A stretch of DNA of 64,000 nucleotides. Source: Brucella pseudintermedia. GTDB lineage: Bacteria > Pseudomonadota > Alphaproteobacteria > Rhizobiales > Rhizobiaceae. Shown one piece after another: positions 59,580 through 64,000 of this stretch (position 1 is its first letter; each line of letters starts with the position of its first letter). A model generated the notes under the pieces. The model saw only the letters and a program-made list of their open reading frames with translations. It was not told the DNA's origin and did not search any database. The translations under genes were made by a program, and so were the position numbers. The stretch is from assembly GCF_042697365.1 (NCBI RefSeq), contig NZ_CP137605.1. The stretch is one strand, 5' to 3'.

Positions 59580-61211
59580 ATGCCTGTAATGCCCGAATTA
59601 TGTGCCGATACCATAGTTTATAACGGTACGATCTGGTGTGGATACGAAGAAGGCACGGCGGAAGCCCTGGCCATTTGGCAAGGCAAGGTGCTTGCTACGG
59701 GTACGAAGGACCAGATATGGCCTTTGAAGGGCGACAATACCCGGTTGGTCGATCTGGAAGGGCGCTTTGCGACGCCCGGATTAAATGATGCCCATCTGCA
59801 TCTTATTTCGGTCGGGCTTACACTCAAATGGATTGATGCGACACCGCAGGCGGCGCCGACATTGCAAAGCCTTCTTGATGCCATTCGCGAGAAAGCTGCT
59901 TCGGTACCTCCCGGGACATGGATCAAAGCACGCGGCTACGACCAGACCAAGCTTGATGTGGGTCGCCATCCCCATAGGTCGGAGCTTGATGCGGTCGCCC
60001 CAAATCATCCTGTTATGCTTGTACGTGCTTGTGGCCACGTCTCGATCTTCAACTCGAAAGCCTTTGAGCTGGCGTGTATAGATGAAAACTCCCCGGTGCC
60101 GGAAGGCGGGTTGATCGAACAGGAAAATGGCGTTCTGACCGGAATGGTGGCTGAAAATGCTCAGGGCGCCGTTCGCAAGGCAATCCCCAGAGCGACGACG
60201 GAAGAAATGATCGAAGCCATTGAAGCTGCAGGCAATCTGCTTCTTTCCTATGGCATTACCAGCGTCATGGATGCGGCTGTGGGTCAGGTCGCGGGCTTCG
60301 ATGAAATCCGTGCCTATAATCTTGCCAAGCTGGACAAGCGTTTGCCGGTGCGCACCTGGCTCGTACTTCTTGGTGATCCGGGACCTTCCATAGTGGAAGA
60401 TTGCTATAAAGCAGGGCTTGTTTCGGGTGTCGGTGACGACATGTTGACGGTCGGTGCCGTCAAGATTTTCCTCGACGGCTCGGCAGGCGGACGAACCGCA
60501 TGGATGAGCAAGCCTTATCTCGGCGACGACAATAATACCGGTGTCCAGATATTGCCGGACGCGGAATTGGAAGCGCTGGTGCTGGATGCTCACAAGAAAG
60601 GCTACCAACTGGCATGCCACGCTATCGGCGATGCAGCAATTGGGCAACTGATCACGGCCTATGAGAAGGCACTCTCCGCCCATCCCGATCCGGATCGTCG
60701 TCATCGTATCGAGCATTGCGGTTTCTCCACGCCCGAACAGCATGAGCGGATGAAAAAGGCCGGCATCTATCCGTGCCCGCAGCAGGTCTTCATCTATGAT
60801 TTTGGTGATGCCTATATTTCTGTGCTCGGCGAGGAACGCGCTCTTTCAAGCTATCCGCTGAAGACCTGGAAAGAACTCGGTTTCAAACCAGCGACTGGCA
60901 GCGATGCGCCAGTGTGTCACCCCAATCCCTATCCGAATATCTATTCGATGCTGACCCGTGAAACGGGCAAGGGGACGGTGATGGATGCCCGAGAATGCGT
61001 GACTGTTGAAGAGGCTCTCCAAGTTTACACGGAGTTTGGAGCCTTTTCCCAGAAACTGGAGAATGTGAAGGGCAAGCTCATACCTGGACAGGTTGCTGAT
61101 ATCGCAGTCTTCTCGCGCAATATGCTCACGGCAAAGCCGGAAGAAATTCTCAACGACACGCATTGCGTTCTGACAATGCGCGGCGGTGAGATCGTGTTTG
61201 AACGGGCGTGA
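59580..61211 (+). CDS. amidohydrolase family protein (YtcJ-like)
   Basis: 543 aa. Metal-binding DAHLHL follows the strand RFATPGLN, and later ACHAIGDAAIGQ and RHRIEHCGF give the remaining ligands; the C-terminal PGQVADIAVFSRNML is typical of the composite domain. YtcJ-like amidohydrolases hydrolyse N-acyl or formyl compounds. No signal peptide. Followed by a peptide-type ABC importer, so it probably processes the imported solute. Confidence 0.9.
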   Translation: MPVMPELCADTIVYNGTIWCGYEEGTAEALAIWQGKVLATGTKDQIWPLKGDNTRLVDLEGRFATPGLNDAHLHLISVGLTLKWIDATPQAAPTLQSLLDAIREKAASVPPGTWIKARGYDQTKLDVGRHPHRSELDAVAPNHPVMLVRACGHVSIFNSKAFELACIDENSPVPEGGLIEQENGVLTGMVAENAQGAVRKAIPRATTEEMIEAIEAAGNLLLSYGITSVMDAAVGQVAGFDEIRAYNLAKLDKRLPVRTWLVLLGDPGPSIVEDCYKAGLVSGVGDDMLTVGAVKIFLDGSAGGRTAWMSKPYLGDDNNTGVQILPDAELEALVLDAHKKGYQLACHAIGDAAIGQLITAYEKALSAHPDPDRRHRIEHCGFSTPEQHERMKKAGIYPCPQQVFIYDFGDAYISVLGEERALSSYPLKTWKELGFKPATGSDAPVCHPNPYPNIYSMLTRETGKGTVMDARECVTVEEALQVYTEFGAFSQKLENVKGKLIPGQVADIAVFSRNMLTAKPEEILNDTHCVLTMRGGEIVFERA

Positions 61212-61352
61212 AGCCATGCGCCCGATTGGCGGATTTGAAAAGAAGTTGAAGCCTAAACGCTTCGGGGCAATTTCGGACAGCGACGTTTCGGGGAGCTGTC
61301 CGGAGAACGGTTCGTCTGAATCGGAAAAATGACACTTAAAAAGGGGAACAAT

Positions 61353-62948
61353 ATGAGAAAATTTACATTGCTGGCGGCGCTATCCGCGGTTTTGTTGGCC
61401 GGAACGGCAGCGTATGCTGCGGATGAGCCGCGTTCGGGCGGTGTTATCAATTTCGTCGCTCCTTACGGCGACAGCTTCTCAACGCTCGATATTCAGGCAT
61501 CGCCTGCCACGCAGGACGAATTCTATGCAAAAGCTATTCACCGCACGCTCTATGATTGGGACGCCGATCTGAACAAGCCCGTACTCGGCCTTGCCACCGA
61601 CGTGACTGTGTCCGACGACCGGCTCGTCTACACCTATAAGCTTCGTCAGGATGCATTTTTCCACAATGGCAAGCCTTTGACTGCGGACGACATCATCTGG
61701 AGTTACACACGGATAATGGATCCGAAAAAGGCATTCCCGCCAGCGCGCTATATTGCTGAGATCAAAGGGGCGGAAGAATATACGCAGGGCAAGGCCAAGG
61801 AAATTTCGGGTCTGAAGAAAATTGACGACCATACGCTGGAAATCACGCTGAAGCAGCCAATCGATCCGGGCTTCCAGTTCATGCGCAACAACACCGCTAT
61901 CTATCCAGCAGGCGAGGGTGACAGTGAGGAATTCCAGCGTCATCCTATCGGTCTCGGACCTTACAAGTTTGCCGAATATGTTCCGGGCTCCCGCCTGACA
62001 GTCGAGAAGTGGGACAAGTATTATGAGAAGGGTAAGCCTTACGCCGACAAGATCAACATCATGATCATGGGAGATGCGGCTGCCCGCGACGTTGCGTTCC
62101 GCAACAAGGAAATCGATGTGGCGGTGCTCGGCCCGGCACAGTACACTGCGTATCTCGCCGACCCGGAACTGGCGAAGAACATGGTCGAGGTGGCGGAAGT
62201 TTATACCCGCGCCGTCGGCTTCAATCCGGATTTCAAACCGTTCCAGGACAAACGCGTCCGCCAGGCAATCAACTACGCGATCGATAGTGATCTCATCATC
62301 AAGCGTCTTGTCAAGGACAAGGCTTATCGCGCGGTTGGCTGGCTTCCAAACTCGTCGCCAGCCTTCGACAAGGATGCGAAGCCGTACCCATATGATCCTG
62401 AAAAAGCGAAAGCTCTGCTCGCAGAAGCCGGGTATCCAGATGGTTTCGAGTTCGAATTGACGGCAACGCAGAACGAGAGCTGGGGCTTGACCATCGTTCA
62501 GGCGATCATTCCGATGCTCGCCAAGGTCGGCATCAAGGTGAAGGCCAAGCCGGTGGAAGCGTCAGTGCTTGCCGATGTCGTTCCGGCGGGCAATTTCCAG
62601 GCCTATATGTGGTCGCTCGAAAGCGGCCCGGATGCGCTGACGGCCATGCAGTGTTTCTATTCCACGACACCGCAATCTGCATGTAACTATCAGAAGTTCT
62701 CCAATGCTGAATTCGACAAGATTGTTGATGCGGCAAAACTGGCGAAAACCGACGAAGAGAAGAATGAGCTTCTGAAGAAGGCCAACAATCTGTTGCAGGA
62801 AGAGGCGCCCGTCTGGTTCTTCAACTACAACAAGGCTGTTATGGCACATCAGCCATGGTTGCATGGTCTACAGCCAAATTCGGCGGAACTCGCCGTTCAG
62901 TCCTATGAAAAGCTCTGGGTGGACGACACGGTTCCGTCCGGTCGCTAG
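61353..62948 (+). CDS. peptide-type ABC transporter substrate-binding protein (SBP_bac_5)
   Basis: 531-aa periplasmic protein with signal peptide (FTLLAALSAVLLAGTAAYA). YAKAIHRTLYDWDADLNKPV, YTYKLRQDAFFHNGKPLTAD and YPYDPEKAKALLAEAGYPDG are family landmarks. ATG 61353 is preceded by AAAGGGGAA, better than an upstream ATG at 61329. First transport gene after the amidohydrolase. Confidence 0.93.
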   Translation: MRKFTLLAALSAVLLAGTAAYAADEPRSGGVINFVAPYGDSFSTLDIQASPATQDEFYAKAIHRTLYDWDADLNKPVLGLATDVTVSDDRLVYTYKLRQDAFFHNGKPLTADDIIWSYTRIMDPKKAFPPARYIAEIKGAEEYTQGKAKEISGLKKIDDHTLEITLKQPIDPGFQFMRNNTAIYPAGEGDSEEFQRHPIGLGPYKFAEYVPGSRLTVEKWDKYYEKGKPYADKINIMIMGDAAARDVAFRNKEIDVAVLGPAQYTAYLADPELAKNMVEVAEVYTRAVGFNPDFKPFQDKRVRQAINYAIDSDLIIKRLVKDKAYRAVGWLPNSSPAFDKDAKPYPYDPEKAKALLAEAGYPDGFEFELTATQNESWGLTIVQAIIPMLAKVGIKVKAKPVEASVLADVVPAGNFQAYMWSLESGPDALTAMQCFYSTTPQSACNYQKFSNAEFDKIVDAAKLAKTDEEKNELLKKANNLLQEEAPVWFFNYNKAVMAHQPWLHGLQPNSAELAVQSYEKLWVDDTVPSGR

Positions 62949-63042
62949 TTGCAGCTGATCTGGATCGGCCCGCTCATTCTCGGGCGGGCCACTGATCCCC
63001 TTTGCTCAAGCGCGATCGGCGCTGATCCGAAAGGAGGACCGT

Positions 63043-63978
63043 GTGCTCTATTTTATTTTCCGGCGCGTGCTACAGATGATACCGACGGCCGTGGCGGTGT
63101 CGTTGTTGATTTTCGTTATCTTCAGCGTGGTTCCAGGCAGTATCGCTTCGGGCCTTATCGCCAATGGCAAGGGCATGAACGATCCAAAAATGGTCGAGAA
63201 GATCACCCAGGAATTCGGGCTCGACAAGCCTGTTCATGTGCGTTTCGGTAACTATCTCGTTCAGTTGGCGCAGTTCGATCTAGGGACTTCTTATCGTTCA
63301 AGGCAGCCGGTTATATCGCTTATTCAGGAGCGAATGTGGCCCACGCTAAAGCTCGCTTTTGCCGCGATGGGACTTGCTATCTTGATCGGAGTGCCCCTCG
63401 GATTTCTCGCAGCGTTGAAACCCGGAAGCATTCTTGACAGTATGACCATGATCGGAGCGGTTTCTGGCCTTTCCTTGCCGCAATTCTGGCTGGGTCTGCT
63501 CGCCATGTATCTCTTTGCATTGACGCTTGGATGGCTGCCGAGCTTCGGTTACGGCGATGGCGGCATCAGGAACATCATCCTTCCAGCGTTAACCCTGGGT
63601 GTCGCACCCTTGGCATTGCTGGCCAGGACAACGCGCGCAGCCGTGCTTGAAGTGATGGGCGCTGATTTCATTCGCACGGCTCGCTCGAAAGGTATGAACA
63701 GTTTCAAGCTGGTGAAGTGGCATGTCATGCGCAATGCGCTGGTGCTTATTATCACGACAATCGGCTTGCAATTCGGATCGATGATGGGGCAGGCCGTGGT
63801 GGTGGAGAAACTGTTCTCCTGGCCGGGCCTTGGTTCCTTGCTGATCGATAGCGTTTCGCTGCGCGACATCCCCGTCGTGCAGGGGGCAATTCTCGTAATC
63901 GTTTTGTGGTTTCTGCTGATCAATACGATCGTTGACATCCTCTATGCGGTGATCGATCCGCGTATAAGCCACGAGTAA
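63043..63978 (+). CDS. peptide-type ABC transporter permease, DppB-like
   Basis: 311 aa, six helices. LYFIFRRVLQMIPTAVAVSL at the start, contact loop EVMGADFIRTARSKGMNSFK, end VDILYAVIDPRISHE. GTG start 63043 with AAAGGAGG three bases before it. Confidence 0.93.
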   Translation: MLYFIFRRVLQMIPTAVAVSLLIFVIFSVVPGSIASGLIANGKGMNDPKMVEKITQEFGLDKPVHVRFGNYLVQLAQFDLGTSYRSRQPVISLIQERMWPTLKLAFAAMGLAILIGVPLGFLAALKPGSILDSMTMIGAVSGLSLPQFWLGLLAMYLFALTLGWLPSFGYGDGGIRNIILPALTLGVAPLALLARTTRAAVLEVMGADFIRTARSKGMNSFKLVKWHVMRNALVLIITTIGLQFGSMMGQAVVVEKLFSWPGLGSLLIDSVSLRDIPVVQGAILVIVLWFLLINTIVDILYAVIDPRISHE

Positions 63979-63982
63979 GCCC

Positions 63983-64000
63983 ATGAAGCTCCGTTTCAAT
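63983..64000 (+). CDS. start of next gene, probable DppC-like permease (cut by window)
   Basis: ATG 63983 followed by five codons (KLRFN) before the window ends. It begins four bases after the DppB gene, the normal position of DppC. Identity is inferred only from position. Confidence 0.5.

Noticed and set aside
1..64000. CRISPR arrays, tRNA/rRNA genes, transposons and prophage
   Set aside because: Looked for spaced repeats, cloverleaf or CCA-type ends, transposase and integrase motifs; none seen. The only repeats are the three short non-coding elements.

Overview
This 64 kb window is typical alphaproteobacterial chromosome, most likely a Brucellaceae (Ochrobactrum/Brucella) secondary replicon. 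The case rests on several things: a type II lumazine synthase behind an FMN riboswitch, a Brucella-length (173 aa) periplasmic Cu/Zn superoxide dismutase, an IolC-DUF2090 fusion in an inositol operon, a DUF1612/RHE_PE00001-type protein, rhizobial-type intergenic repeats, and many SBP/ABC transport operons. The species call is inference. I see no rRNA, tRNA, CRISPR array, phage or insertion sequence.

Layout. 1-3150: end of a ferric-iron-type ABC transporter (permease, ATPase) and an inositol-monophosphatase-family enzyme. 3170-11270: myo-inositol catabolism, with iolC-iolD-iolE-iolB (and a Nudix gene) on the minus strand, the RpiR regulator iolR, and divergent iolG; inverted repeats in the two control regions look like IolR operators. 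11300-16000: a DUF1612 protein, oxyR divergent from ahpC-ahpD (peroxide defence), and an MHS-type transporter. 16200-18950: a secreted Met/His/Cys-rich protein, a Tat-exported multicopper oxidase and sodC (copper and superoxide defence in the periplasm). 18960-24580: a DadA-like oxidase divergent from a complete ferric-iron ABC operon. 24700-30500: an MHYT-GGDEF-EAL c-di-GMP protein, small proteins, fdhD, ribH2 with its riboswitch, and an unlisted 33-codon gene with a very strong ribosome site.

30780-37170: DHA2 efflux pump, rlmE-ppx and a polar amino-acid ABC operon. 37420-48790: a fused 5-oxoprolinase/hydantoinase divergent from a winged-helix regulator and a dipeptide ABC operon that ends in an M14 carboxypeptidase; together they look like scavenging of peptides or blocked amino acids. 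48785-55700: a complete siderophore system (TonB receptor, esterase, binding protein, two permeases, ATPase).

55830-57300 encodes an unusual LysR-type helix-turn-helix fused to a TrpD2/YbiB-like domain. It is followed by a gene graveyard (57465-58073) in which pieces of an aminotransferase, metN and metI are welded together. Downstream lie an intact 2-oxoglutarate/Fe(II) oxygenase, an amidohydrolase and a second peptide ABC operon that runs off the right edge.

The strongest candidates for something new are the HTH-TrpD2 fusion beside the iron locus, the 33-aa membrane peptide, the composite deletion scar, and the oxygenase/amidohydrolase/peptide-transporter cluster. Start codons were chosen from ribosome-binding sites and family lengths, and several use GTG or TTG.
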